From NCBI GenBank assembly GCA_001600355.1, contig BCJU01000001.1, positions 4,092,013-4,156,012 of the forward strand: a stretch of 64,000 nucleotides of DNA. The letters are read 5' to 3'. The notes under the pieces were generated by a model that did no database searches, was not told the origin of the DNA, and saw nothing but the letters and a program-made list of their open reading frames with translations. The position numbers were made by a program, and so were the translations under genes. The stretch comes from Meira nashicola. Taxonomy: Eukaryota; Basidiomycota; Exobasidiomycetes; Exobasidiales; Brachybasidiaceae. Below are positions 8,286 to 17,629 of this stretch, piece after piece; position 1 is the first letter of the stretch, and every line of letters begins with the position of its first letter.

Positions 8286-11045
8286 TTAACGAGAAAATGT
8301 CATACTCTTACCGCCTGATTGTTCACGACGATCGCGACCAACAGGTACGTTTGAATAACGACCTTGACCACCTTTTTTGTTTGCTGGAGAATTATTTGAA
8401 CTTTTGCCTTCACCTTTCTTCTTGTTAACTTTTTGATGTTTAGATGTATTTGTTGAAGTGACGGATTTTGCATCTAAAATAGATTCAGCTTTAGCATAAT
8501 CAAATGGTTCAACATTAGACAAAGCTTCTTCTAGTTGACGTTTACGTTGTGCTTTTTCTTCTTTTGTCCATTTTCGCTTTTTCTCTTTCTTTTCTTCCTC
8601 TTCAGAAGATGGGACAGATTGAGCGGCAGTATCGTCAGAATTGCGAGCAGCGAATGGCAAAGATGCACTTCCAGAGCTTTTCTTCCCTTTCGTCTTTCGT
8701 ACATCACGCAAAACTCCGTCGTCCATAGCTATTTCACCTGAATCAACCTTCTTGCTCTCAGGTGCATCCTCTTTCGCTTCTTCTTGCAGCTTTTGTGATT
8801 CCGCAACTGCCTGTTCTTGGTCCTTTTCGCTCACTTCCAACCCATCTTTAGACATCGCAGCTTGCTGACCACTTGACAATAAGTTTCCTAAAGCTGATGT
8901 TAAATCTGATCGAATGCCTTGCAGAAGTTGTTGACTAGCGGCAATCGTTGTGGCTGGTGTAAATAAGGATCTTGCCATGCGTGTTGAAGATGCACCATTG
9001 TCAGATGCATTCTTATTGGCGTGCAACTTGAATAACATAGATGCTAAAGAAGATGAGGATAAAGTAGACCCATTTGTCTCACTTGTCGGCCAAAGTAGAT
9101 CTTTCTTTGAACTTTCTACTTCTGATTTACGCTGAACAACTTCTCCCATTTCCTCATCATTCAAAGCACCTCCATTTGTAGCACTTTCCAAAAGTTCTTT
9201 CTGTTTTGCAGCCTTTTCAGCTTGCACTCTTTCAAAAGCTATAATCTCTGCAGATATCAAGTTTAAGAGATCAGGAACACGTCTTTTGAAGGATTGGCCA
9301 ACGATTGCAAGAACACTTTCTGACTTTTGCGGTGCACGAGAAGCGAGATTGAGCAGATTATGTGAGCCTAAAATGAATTTTGGGCTCTCATCTTCCAATC
9401 GTGCTACTTCGTCCCTCCAATTGTGCAAAGCCCTAAAAAGACGTTCTGTTTGCGTCAAGCCAGTAATACCTTCCTTATCCCAACGTGAATCTGTATCCAA
9501 TGCTTCAATTCCACCCAATTGTCTCCATGAATTTCTCCATCCTTCACGACTGTCAATCGAATCATTCCATTGTTCTTTAGCATAGGTCTTCTGAGCAGTC
9601 TTTTTACTCAATTCAAAAACGGTACGAATGCCAACGGCTCCTTGCTGCTTTTCGATTTCGAATCGTAAACAGTCATAGATATGTACCAGTGTGTGAGTAT
9701 CACTTCTAGCGTAGTACATCATCTCTTTTGGTAAAGGTCGAATACGCCAATCAGCTCTTTGGTATCGCTTATCTGCCACAAAGTCGATATATCTGCTTAG
9801 CAAGTATGCCAAACCATGCTGAGGGAATTGCAGTACATTTGTGGCATGATAGGTATCGAATAAACCCACCAAGTATAATCCAAGATCTCTTTGAAGCCAT
9901 AAAACGTCATGTTCTGCACCATGCAAGATCTTAACTTTAGCTGGATCTGCAAAGGCATCATTGAGTTTGGTAGATATTTGACGAATGACTGGACTGAGGG
10001 CGTCAATGATAAAATCTTTCCATCTAGTCGAAACTTGAACAAGACAAACCATCCCTTGATACGTGCGATATTGGTGATGTTCCACATCTACTGCAATCTC
10101 CTTTACCCTTTCTTCCATCAAGTGATCGTAGAGATAATCGAAAGATTTCTGGTCGTTAACCCAAATGAATGGTATCGGTCCTGCTTCCGGCTCATCCTTC
10201 ACTAAAGGTGGTGGTGCGACAAGGTTCTGTAATGTGGGTACCTGTAGCGCATGAGATGGAGGTGAAAAGCTGTTGATTTCCAAATAATAAGGATTAAAGC
10301 GAGGATCTCCTTCAGCACAATACATTCCTTGTCGTATCCCTGCCGATCTTGCAGCTTCTTCCTCTCCTTCAAGTGAAGGTGCTCTCCATGTTAATGGTAC
10401 TTGTGCGTGTGGCTTGTGTGTTAACGAATGCTTCCAGATCGTACTTCTTGAATTGTCTGGCTTTACGCTGAACTTTGTCTGAGGTAGCGGTTTGATAGGA
10501 GCGTTAAGGATGTGAGAAGGTAATGGACCCAGTAAGGGTATTGATGATCCAGGTACAGAAGATGCAGACTCTTGTGCTTTACCATTTCGAAGAGAAGTGG
10601 ACGATCGTGTAGAATTCTGTTGGATGGGTATTCTGCCTTGATATTCGTCTAATCGTGTATCTGTTCTCTCTAACAAGGTATCAATAATATCACCCAGATT
10701 ACGTTCGAATGCATTTGCCTCCACCAAATCATCGATATTCAGCCTTTTTGTTTCTTCGTCATTTGTGCCACCTGCTTGTCTGAAAGGGCCAGCATACGCA
10801 ACATCTATAGATGAAAGAAGGGATTGAATCGTTGAAACAATTTCATTTTTGGTTTCGTTTAAATCTTTGGTTAATTGCTTATCCAATGTTCTATGAAACG
10901 AAAGATCGGATGGATTGGGTATCTGAGCAGCTGTTTGTGTTAAAGGTTGAACACGCGCTTGAAGGTATTGCAGATATGATAATGTGGATGTAGATGGATC
11001 TGGGACGCCATCTTCGACTCTTGCTTTGCCATTTCCTGTTGCCAT
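8286..11045 (-). CDS. RRP6: Nuclear exosome 3'-5' exoribonuclease Rrp6 (EXOSC10)
   Basis: A 919-residue single-exon protein. Domain order matches Rrp6: an N-terminal helical PMC2NT region (about residues 20-130, for Rrp47/Lrp1 binding), a linker with the YYLEINSF and PFIWVNDQKSFDYL segments, a DEDD-family exonuclease starting near residue 315 (VDVEHHQYRTYQG, D320 and E322), then HGAEHDVLWLQRDLG and the ExoIII-type YYARSDTHTLVHIYD. An HRDC region follows (LFRALHNWRDEVARLEDESP). The long basic, Lys/Ser-rich C terminus is typical of the exosome-binding and nuclear-localisation tail. It trims rRNA, snoRNA and snRNA precursors and degrades aberrant nuclear RNA with the RNA exosome. The ATG is supported by the N-terminal alignment of the PMC2NT region. 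Confidence 0.95.
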   Translation of the reverse strand: MATGNGKARVEDGVPDPSTSTLSYLQYLQARVQPLTQTAAQIPNPSDLSFHRTLDKQLTKDLNETKNEIVSTIQSLLSSIDVAYAGPFRQAGGTNDEETKRLNIDDLVEANAFERNLGDIIDTLLERTDTRLDEYQGRIPIQQNSTRSSTSLRNGKAQESASSVPGSSIPLLGPLPSHILNAPIKPLPQTKFSVKPDNSRSTIWKHSLTHKPHAQVPLTWRAPSLEGEEEAARSAGIRQGMYCAEGDPRFNPYYLEINSFSPPSHALQVPTLQNLVAPPPLVKDEPEAGPIPFIWVNDQKSFDYLYDHLMEERVKEIAVDVEHHQYRTYQGMVCLVQVSTRWKDFIIDALSPVIRQISTKLNDAFADPAKVKILHGAEHDVLWLQRDLGLYLVGLFDTYHATNVLQFPQHGLAYLLSRYIDFVADKRYQRADWRIRPLPKEMMYYARSDTHTLVHIYDCLRFEIEKQQGAVGIRTVFELSKKTAQKTYAKEQWNDSIDSREGWRNSWRQLGGIEALDTDSRWDKEGITGLTQTERLFRALHNWRDEVARLEDESPKFILGSHNLLNLASRAPQKSESVLAIVGQSFKRRVPDLLNLISAEIIAFERVQAEKAAKQKELLESATNGGALNDEEMGEVVQRKSEVESSKKDLLWPTSETNGSTLSSSSLASMLFKLHANKNASDNGASSTRMARSLFTPATTIAASQQLLQGIRSDLTSALGNLLSSGQQAAMSKDGLEVSEKDQEQAVAESQKLQEEAKEDAPESKKVDSGEIAMDDGVLRDVRKTKGKKSSGSASLPFAARNSDDTAAQSVPSSEEEEKKEKKRKWTKEEKAQRKRQLEEALSNVEPFDYAKAESILDAKSVTSTNTSKHQKVNKKKGEGKSSNNSPANKKGGQGRYSNVPVGRDRREQSGGKSMTFSR

Positions 11046-11295
11046 AGCAAAATTTATCAGAAATAAAGCAGGATGATAGCATACAAGGAAAAAAGATGCA
11101 GCGCACTCAAACGCTTTTCTGAAATTCTTAAATTTTTTTCCCTAATTCCGAGAAGTCTGCATATAAAGCCAATCATAGTAAAATACTAGCGCCAACACGC
11201 ACACAGGCTCAAATGCTTACGCTTACAACTATATTTAATTAGAACTCCGATTGCTATTACATACATAAATAAAAGAACAGAATACACAATCGTCA

Positions 11296-12021
11296 TCAAT
11301 CTAAATCACCGGCTTCTTCGAAGGATGTGAGAAACCCAGATACGGCAGAATCTTCCATGACAGAATCTTCGACAGGATCTTGCTCTCCATTGCGCTCGTA
11401 AAGACTCATGAAAGTTTGTGAAATGATAAACGATACCGCTTCCTCTACTTGATCTTCTGTAATCGCTTCTCCTTCTTGATTTTCTGTAGATGCTACTTCT
11501 CTGTGAGCTTCTGTAGACGTCCCATTCAAGCGATTTTCTGTATGATCTTCCTGAACGTGGTTTGTTGTAAAGTTCAGCGATTCGCTTCTTTTGAATTCTT
11601 TTTTCACCTTTTTCTTAGATGGCAATTGAGACGAAACTTCTTCCCTTCTTGCTTCCGACTTATCAAGAGGCTTACCGGTCTTTTCTGAGTAGCGACTGGA
11701 ATAATCTACTCTCGGCAACGCTCGAAGCCCTTTGGAGGGGCATCTGATTTGTGGAATACGATGAACACGTTTTGATTGCTTTGGCTCATCACGATATAAA
11801 ATGTGTTCAAATTCGGAAACGTCTGCGCCAAGATCACTTTGTTCTTGAATCAATCTAATCAATTCATTGCGAACAGCCCTTATTATTCGACGTGAAATCC
11901 TTGGATCTTCAGGTTGGTAATTTGAAATGGTATTTGCTGCAACTTCATCTCTCTGATTGATCTTCTCAACGTCAATACGTAGCACAATGTCATCTTCCAA
12001 GGAACTGTTTTGCGAGCTCAT
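11296..12021 (-). CDS. Conserved-looking hypothetical protein (241 aa)
   Basis: The open frame continues to an ATG at 12081, but the likely start is the internal ATG at 12021 (MSSQNSSLEDDIVLRIDVEK), because the extra 20 residues are hydrophobic and out of character. I do not recognise the protein. Residues about 15-90 look ordered and helical (ISRRIIRAVRNELIRLIQEQ followed by SDLGADVSEFEHILYRD). The middle is Lys/Arg-rich with a KKKVKKEFKR patch that could be a nuclear localisation signal, and the C-terminal third is acidic with one helix (VEEAVSFIISQTFMSLYER). This suggests a small nuclear protein, possibly part of a chromatin or kinetochore complex, but that is a guess. It is divergent from RCY1 with a 331-base shared upstream region. 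Confidence 0.65.
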   Translation of the reverse strand: MSSQNSSLEDDIVLRIDVEKINQRDEVAANTISNYQPEDPRISRRIIRAVRNELIRLIQEQSDLGADVSEFEHILYRDEPKQSKRVHRIPQIRCPSKGLRALPRVDYSSRYSEKTGKPLDKSEARREEVSSQLPSKKKVKKEFKRSESLNFTTNHVQEDHTENRLNGTSTEAHREVASTENQEGEAITEDQVEEAVSFIISQTFMSLYERNGEQDPVEDSVMEDSAVSGFLTSFEEAGDLD

Positions 12022-12352
12022 TCGAATGATTTGGAAAGGTGAAATAAATATGATGATGGTTTTACAGGTGGAAGAATTCATTTGCCCCGGCTTTGTATTT
12101 CATTCGGGGGGCATTTATTGCCGTCAAATGCGTGATTGCAATCTCCGTCCTTCATGGAGAGATCACACATGCAATGGGCGGCCTACCGACAAAAAGCGGG
12201 CGAATAGGTTAATTGTTACGCATACACGCACACAGGCGCAGCGCAGCGCTGCGCTACGCCCAAGCTCCACCAAAAACCCTAACCCCAGCTTTTTCTTTAG
12301 ATTAACACTCACTCATCATCTATCATCATCTCCTCATGACAAGCATGCAAAA
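12022..12352. promoter_or_regulatory. Bidirectional upstream region of the 241-aa orphan and RCY1
   Basis: This 331-base spacer is bounded by the chosen ATGs of two divergent genes. It carries a perfect 16-base GC palindrome at 12240-12255, about 97 bases before the RCY1 ATG. The RCY1 frame is open through this region, but the translation looks like non-coding sequence (HTRTQAQRSAALRP). Confidence 0.5.
12240..12255. repeat. 16-bp perfect GC palindrome in the RCY1 leader
   Basis: AGCGCAGCGCTGCGCT reads the same on both strands. Its 14-base core, GCGCAGCGCTGCGC, occurs again at 39908-39921. It could form a hairpin in the 5' leader RNA of RCY1 or bind a dimeric factor. Confidence 0.6.
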
Positions 12353-15300
12353 ATGGACGGTTGGCAGCCATTAGCACCTACAAAGCGTGCTTCTGGAATG
12401 TATGCACGCGCAAATGCAGGTCCAAGTCAAGTGAATGGCTTAAGATCATACGATTCCACCACTACTTCTACAGATCAAAACCTTAAAGAAGAACGAAGGG
12501 CAGCTATCCTACAGGGACCTTCTGATCCTTTCCCGCCAGTTGGACCTTTCCCAAGATCTGTTGCAGTTCGTATTTTAAGCTTCTTATCACTTTCAGAACA
12601 GAAGGATTGTGCTTTAGCAGGTCGTGCTTTGGCCAGAGCAGTTGCTGATGAGAGTAATTGGAGTCGCAGGTTAGACGCATTAGATTGGTGTAGAGTAGAT
12701 GGTCTGTCGATACCATTCGGTAAAGAAAGCGATCCCATACATGAAGAACGTGAGATTGGAAGAAGGAAGAAAGGCAAGCGGAAAGAAGAAGTTACAGTGA
12801 ATGAAACGCAGAAAGGCGAGAAAAAGAAAGAAGAAAGTGCAGGTAATGGAATACATAAAGGAGGGAAGCAGAACAATGTAGTGGGCAATAATTCCTTCGC
12901 AGATAGCCAAGATGATGATGATGATTTTGGTGACTTTGCTGGACCTAATACGAACAAAGATGGCTTTGGGGATTTTAACTTTGATAAATTGCAGATTGCA
13001 GGTGGATCACTGGCTAGTGGAATGGCTAGTGTAGCAATGGGAGGTGGCAGGCCGCATGCTTTCTCCTCTTCTGGAAACCCTTCCTTCAAGCCTCTTTCGC
13101 CCACGAAGCCAAACAAATCCAGTCAATCTCTTGCTACCCCTCAAAACAATGGGTCGATCTTTTCGTATTCAAGTGAGACTACTCTACCCCTATGTTCAGC
13201 TTCTCCCTCTTTCCAACGTCTGAGGGCATATGCCAAAGCGTTAAAACCGTTTATCAAATCTTTGACTGACCTTTCGGGTCCACCTACGAACTCCTTAATC
13301 TTCACATGCGATCTTGGTTTGACGGCACAAACTGCATTGTTGTCCAACTTGTTACGTTTCATCTCTACCAGCGTTGGAGGAGGAAGTTCACAGAAGAGCA
13401 AGAGAAAGAGTATTTCTCTTGCAGGATATGAGGACCAATTCAATGTCACCACGCGAGGACAAGAAGCAGCGCATAGACTTTTACAAAACTTACTTTCATC
13501 ATTTGAGGGAACGCTTGCCCGTCGTAGCGATGCTATCCGGGCATCTTCGCATGGGGCTGACACTTCTAGGGCAGTAAGAAGGGCAGAAGACGATATGCTA
13601 TCTCATGCAAGTGGAGTATGGGAGTTAGGAAATGCACGTTTAGCATTAGCAATGAGCGATGGAGAAGACTTTGAAGCACAGCTAGAAGACCAATTTGGAC
13701 GAATGCAAGCAGCTAAAGTCTTTTTGGATAAATGCGAAATTTTGACTGATAATCTGATCAAACACGATCCGCTGGCCAATGTCAGTATGCAACAAAGTGC
13801 TGCATCTTTAGACTTCACACCTATGGACAATTTCATAAATGACATTATCGAGATCGTTAAAAAAGATGGAGAGATTATTGCAAGAGTCTTTCCACCCGAG
13901 CAAGATGTTTTGCTTGCATATGCAGATCGTGTTGCCCAAGATGTGATTGGGAAGTACGTACGTTCGTTACTGCAATATACCCAAAATATATCTTCTCATC
14001 TCTATCTTCGAAGCTGTGCTGCTACTTTTGCACAAGCATGGAAATTGGTTGACGTCTTGCTCTCAATCGAGCCGCGCGATGATGCAATTGTGACGCAAAC
14101 ACGTTGTGAGGATGTCGTTTTTCATCTTTGGGAAGAGAACATGGATGACTATCTTTCAATCGAGAATCAATGGGTCCGACAAGAAATGCAAGCAGTAACT
14201 GATAAATGGGATAGCGATGTCAAAAACGAGCAAGCGACTTCCCGCGTGGACGCTGCTTTTATTGGTTCTCAGAATCCAGCTGCTGTCAAGAGGTCAGTCT
14301 TGACGGGTTTCAAAGATGTTCTCCTATTACCTGTCACTGTAGTTCCTAGAACAGCGGGCATCGTTGGTGGAGCGGTGATACGCACAGCTGGAACAGGACT
14401 ATCGACATTGAATCCTTTACGTTGGCAATCAGGAGGTGCATCTTCTGGTCAGAAGGCCAACCAATTAGGGGCTGATCTGGCCAAGCCTAACGGGACAGGC
14501 AATGTCTCTACCGCTTCCCTCTCTCGCTCGCCAAATGAAGCAAACGAGAAAGGTTACATGGATTTCAGTAATGGAACTATTGGAACGATGGATTCAGACA
14601 GTGAAGAAGAAGAAGCAGCATATGGCGATGGCATTGGGGATGATATGAATGATATCGATGAATGGAATCAAGAAGTTGCAGTTTGGAGCGCTGTTGCCTC
14701 TTCAAGACCAAATGAGAAAAAAGAGAAGAAAAAAAGCAAGGATAAACTCAAACGTTTGAATGCCACGCCACGAAATTTCTCTTCTCCTCCCGCTTCGATT
14801 GCCACACCTTCAACAATTCCTCATAATACCACCGGAAGTGTTCGATCTGCTAGCACCCCCAAAATAAGTACACCAGTGACGCCAACTACACAATTTGCTC
14901 TAACGGAAATGCAGCTCTTGCTCAGTTTGGACACAGCATTACAAGTCATCCATGTTAATCGTGATTGCTTGAAGAGGATTGAAACATTCAAGAGATATCC
15001 TCATCCGTACGGAGAAAAGGTATTGGAGGCCATTGAAGAAGTGTCTCTTTTGCTTTTTCGCGCTTTAGGTGATGGTCACATTGCTCCTGGTTTCGAAAAA
15101 GCAATCAAGCAAATTCAAGATTGGCGACCGGAAGATCATACAGCCGAAAAGATCAATGAAGGAGGAAAAGGTGGCGAGCAACAACAAGTTGAGCCGCTGG
15201 TGCACTTTTTTGAATTAGTTCATGTTGGGGACACAATTGCCCAAATGGTGCAAGTGTACTTTGATCAAGAAATGTCACGACATATCGACAAGAATGACTT

Positions 15301-15937
15301 CTTAAACGCTGTCGTCAAAGGAAGGAAAAAGTTTGAAGGTAACCTCGACGAAGCCGTAGCGAAAGGTTTGAATGCAGGCGTAGATCTTTTGTTAGGTCAA
15401 GCTGAACACATCATCACTTCACTTCAGCAGCCCAAAGACTACAGTCCACCTGTCGGACATTTGCCAGATCTCACGCCGACAAGAGCCTGTCGAGAAACGG
15501 TTGAATGCTTGAAAGTTCATTGTCGCATGTTGATAGGCGCGGCTGATAAGAATGTCTTGGAAGTATTCTATCAAGAAGTTGGAATTCGTTTGCATACGAT
15601 CATATGCAAACATTTAAAATCGCAATTGATCTCTTTGGATGGAGGCTTTAGAGTGATAGCAGATCTCAACGAATATCATGCCTTCATTAACACACTTCGT
15701 CAACCTCAATTGACAGCCGACTTTGATTCGCTAAAGATGTTGGGAAATCTGTATATCATCGATAATCCGAAAGAATTGGCCAAATTGGCACGAGATGCAA
15801 ATATGTTCGGTGGAAGTTTAAGCCCGGAAGACCTTTACGAGTTCTTGCAAGCAAGAGCGGATTTCCGATCAATCGAAAAAGCAATAGACAAGGAGATGTA
15901 TGGCTTCAAAGTTTCAGAGGACTGTTGCATCTGTTGA
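12353..15937 (+). CDS. RCY1: Rcy1-like F-box and Sec10-domain endosomal recycling protein with C-terminal CAAX box
   Basis: 1,194 residues from the ATG of MDGWQPLAPTK. An F-box lies at about residues 60-105 (FPRSVAVRILSFLSLSEQ ... ALAGRALARAVADESNWSRR). A Lys/Glu-rich linker contains two acidic FGDF motifs (about residues 192-195 and 205-208) that resemble clathrin-adaptor gamma-ear ligands. From about residue 280 to the end the protein is helical and matches the Sec10/Rcy1 family (LQVIHVNRDCLKRIETFKRY, RVIADLNEYHAFINTLRQPQ, KMLGNLYIIDNPKELAKLAR). The last four residues, CCIC, form a CAAX box, as in yeast Rcy1, which is membrane-attached by prenylation and works with Skp1 in recycling of plasma-membrane proteins such as Snc1. 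An alternative reading as exocyst Sec10 itself is less likely given the F-box and CAAX box. Confidence 0.92.
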   Translation: MDGWQPLAPTKRASGMYARANAGPSQVNGLRSYDSTTTSTDQNLKEERRAAILQGPSDPFPPVGPFPRSVAVRILSFLSLSEQKDCALAGRALARAVADESNWSRRLDALDWCRVDGLSIPFGKESDPIHEEREIGRRKKGKRKEEVTVNETQKGEKKKEESAGNGIHKGGKQNNVVGNNSFADSQDDDDDFGDFAGPNTNKDGFGDFNFDKLQIAGGSLASGMASVAMGGGRPHAFSSSGNPSFKPLSPTKPNKSSQSLATPQNNGSIFSYSSETTLPLCSASPSFQRLRAYAKALKPFIKSLTDLSGPPTNSLIFTCDLGLTAQTALLSNLLRFISTSVGGGSSQKSKRKSISLAGYEDQFNVTTRGQEAAHRLLQNLLSSFEGTLARRSDAIRASSHGADTSRAVRRAEDDMLSHASGVWELGNARLALAMSDGEDFEAQLEDQFGRMQAAKVFLDKCEILTDNLIKHDPLANVSMQQSAASLDFTPMDNFINDIIEIVKKDGEIIARVFPPEQDVLLAYADRVAQDVIGKYVRSLLQYTQNISSHLYLRSCAATFAQAWKLVDVLLSIEPRDDAIVTQTRCEDVVFHLWEENMDDYLSIENQWVRQEMQAVTDKWDSDVKNEQATSRVDAAFIGSQNPAAVKRSVLTGFKDVLLLPVTVVPRTAGIVGGAVIRTAGTGLSTLNPLRWQSGGASSGQKANQLGADLAKPNGTGNVSTASLSRSPNEANEKGYMDFSNGTIGTMDSDSEEEEAAYGDGIGDDMNDIDEWNQEVAVWSAVASSRPNEKKEKKKSKDKLKRLNATPRNFSSPPASIATPSTIPHNTTGSVRSASTPKISTPVTPTTQFALTEMQLLLSLDTALQVIHVNRDCLKRIETFKRYPHPYGEKVLEAIEEVSLLLFRALGDGHIAPGFEKAIKQIQDWRPEDHTAEKINEGGKGGEQQQVEPLVHFFELVHVGDTIAQMVQVYFDQEMSRHIDKNDFLNAVVKGRKKFEGNLDEAVAKGLNAGVDLLLGQAEHIITSLQQPKDYSPPVGHLPDLTPTRACRETVECLKVHCRMLIGAADKNVLEVFYQEVGIRLHTIICKHLKSQLISLDGGFRVIADLNEYHAFINTLRQPQLTADFDSLKMLGNLYIIDNPKELAKLARDANMFGGSLSPEDLYEFLQARADFRSIEKAIDKEMYGFKVSEDCCIC

Positions 15938-16050
15938 ACAAGCACAACAAACGATGGAAGGAAAAATGTCATAAATTCATAGAAAGCAAATGTAAAAGTA
16001 AAACCAATGTGTAAATAAGAAAAGTCCATCAATGCTAAAACCCGTTTCCT

Positions 16051-16824
16051 TTAATTGTTACCGATTCCATCGCCTGGCCAATCAATCCAGTTGACAGCGA
16101 TTGCAATGCTGATGAATGATAAAGCGATCACAATTCCTGTGCTTGCCCACATCCATATTCGCTCTCTTTTCGTGGTTGATTCGAAAGGTAGCTTCACTTC
16201 TCCTCTGCCCTCATAATCATACTCGTCCTCTTCGTCATCAAACGGATTATACTCTGCTGCATCCAAATCTAAGTCATCATATGTGCTACTATTGTCGTAT
16301 TGACTATCGTGAGTTGAATAATGGCCGTTGGAACGTTGTAAAGTGGCGGCTCGAGAACCGATCTGTCTATCTTGGCTCAACCCAGACAATCGAACTTCCT
16401 CTACTTCATCATCTGAAGAAGCTCCGATATCAAACTGTGATGCATCTTGACTTTGTTTATGAAATTTTGGCGTTGACTTTGGAGTTGGTGTAGATCGATT
16501 ACTGAGCCCAGTCAAAAGAACGTCTTCACTTGCACCTTCACCATCTTCTAAAATTCGTGTTCCATCTGTGTGCAAACCTAACAAGCTCAATTGATGTGCT
16601 CTACTTCGACGTGGAGTATTTGAATTAAGATTGATTGAGGATCTTACGGGTTGCGTATCTACTGTTGTTGCAGCAGAATCTGATCGAGTTCGATTGGAAC
16701 GTAAGGTATATGCTGAATCAATAGTTTCGATCCCATCACCTCTTGTAGAGGTAGGACTTGCGGCAGGTATGAAGACTGAATCGTTCGAAAGCGGAACTGG
16801 ACTACTTAAAGTTTCGTTAGCCAT
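16051..16824 (-). CDS. Hypothetical tail-anchored-like membrane protein
   Basis: 257 residues from the ATG of MANETLSSPVPL; upstream of it the frame starts only with TTG. Unknown family. Residues 1-210 are polar, Ser/Thr/Asp-rich and probably disordered, with repeated RSN, TPKSTPKF and acidic DDEVEEVR and DDEEDEYDYE patches. A single hydrophobic segment near the C terminus (ASTGIVIALSFISIAIAV) is preceded by KRERIWMW and followed by about 14 residues. This layout (cytosolic domain, one C-terminal membrane helix, short tail) fits a tail-anchored protein. No SNARE motif is obvious. It converges on RCY1 (113-base gap) and is divergent from the next gene. Confidence 0.7.
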   Translation of the reverse strand: MANETLSSPVPLSNDSVFIPAASPTSTRGDGIETIDSAYTLRSNRTRSDSAATTVDTQPVRSSINLNSNTPRRSRAHQLSLLGLHTDGTRILEDGEGASEDVLLTGLSNRSTPTPKSTPKFHKQSQDASQFDIGASSDDEVEEVRLSGLSQDRQIGSRAATLQRSNGHYSTHDSQYDNSSTYDDLDLDAAEYNPFDDEEDEYDYEGRGEVKLPFESTTKRERIWMWASTGIVIALSFISIAIAVNWIDWPGDGIGNN

Positions 16825-17629
16825 CGTTACTAATGCTACAAAAGAATGTATTTCCCTGCTCAATTTCTTCCCTAGGCTACCTGAGATTTCCTAAATCTAA
16901 GCTTTCTAGTATGCCGCTATATCATCTCATCTGCACAACCACAGTAACTTTGAAGGGAAGGCCTTCCTGGGCCGATAGAAGGAAATCTTGAAGTTTTACT
17001 GTATAAATTGTATTGCTTAGACCATCTGTTATGCTTGTTGAATGTCAATTTGACCCGGATCATTGATAAATTGATCGAGCGCTCTTACGCAGTCAGCAGA
17101 GGTGTGGTATGAGAAAAAGACGAAATGTACATTGATGTTTCACTAAAATATTCTCTATGCTTAAAATAGCGTACCACGCTGGCCCACATCTTGATATAAT
17201 TGTATACGCCGCGGACTACACATTCATACCCGCGTACATATCTTGTACGCACACATTTCATAAAACGTTTCCGGATTTTAGCTTTGAGAACTTTTTTGGA
17301 TTAGCGGAGACAATTTTCCGCGCATGTAGACCAAGTAAGCCTCGGTTTGATGTTGGTTCCTTCTCTCTCGGTCTACGGTCCCGTTCGGAAAGACGGAATG
17401 AGAGAGAAAGTGTGCTGTAATTTTGTTCCTTTTGACATTTGACGGCTTTTTTTCAATCCTTTCATTGAAGGGCGTGCAGGAGATAGGGTCAATCAATAAT
17501 GCATATAAAGAATGTTTTTGACATTTGGATTTATTGACCACTTACCATGATGCGAACAATAATCAACATGACCTTAAAATTGCTCAATTCAGCATAATTA
17601 TAACTATACATCAGTCGAATAAAGAAAAA
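16825..17629. promoter_or_regulatory. Shared upstream region of two divergent membrane-protein genes
   Basis: 805 bases between two divergent ATGs, with no convincing open frame. A TATAAAG at 17504-17510 is suitably placed for the rightward gene. A GC-skewed patch (tcggtctacggtcccgttcgg) lies at about 17370. Confidence 0.5.
17504..17510 (+). promoter_or_regulatory. Candidate TATA box
   Basis: TATAAAG about 120 bases before the ATG at 17630, in an otherwise featureless upstream region. Confidence 0.35.

Noticed and set aside
11957..12352. N-terminal extension of RCY1 by 132 codons
   Set aside because: The frame is open but overlaps the divergent orphan gene and reads like leader; MDGWQPLAPTK at 12353 is the better start.
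12475..13116. 213-codon open frame antisense to RCY1
   Set aside because: It lies opposite the F-box and the Lys/Glu-rich linker; the translation is Ser/Phe-rich and unconvincing.
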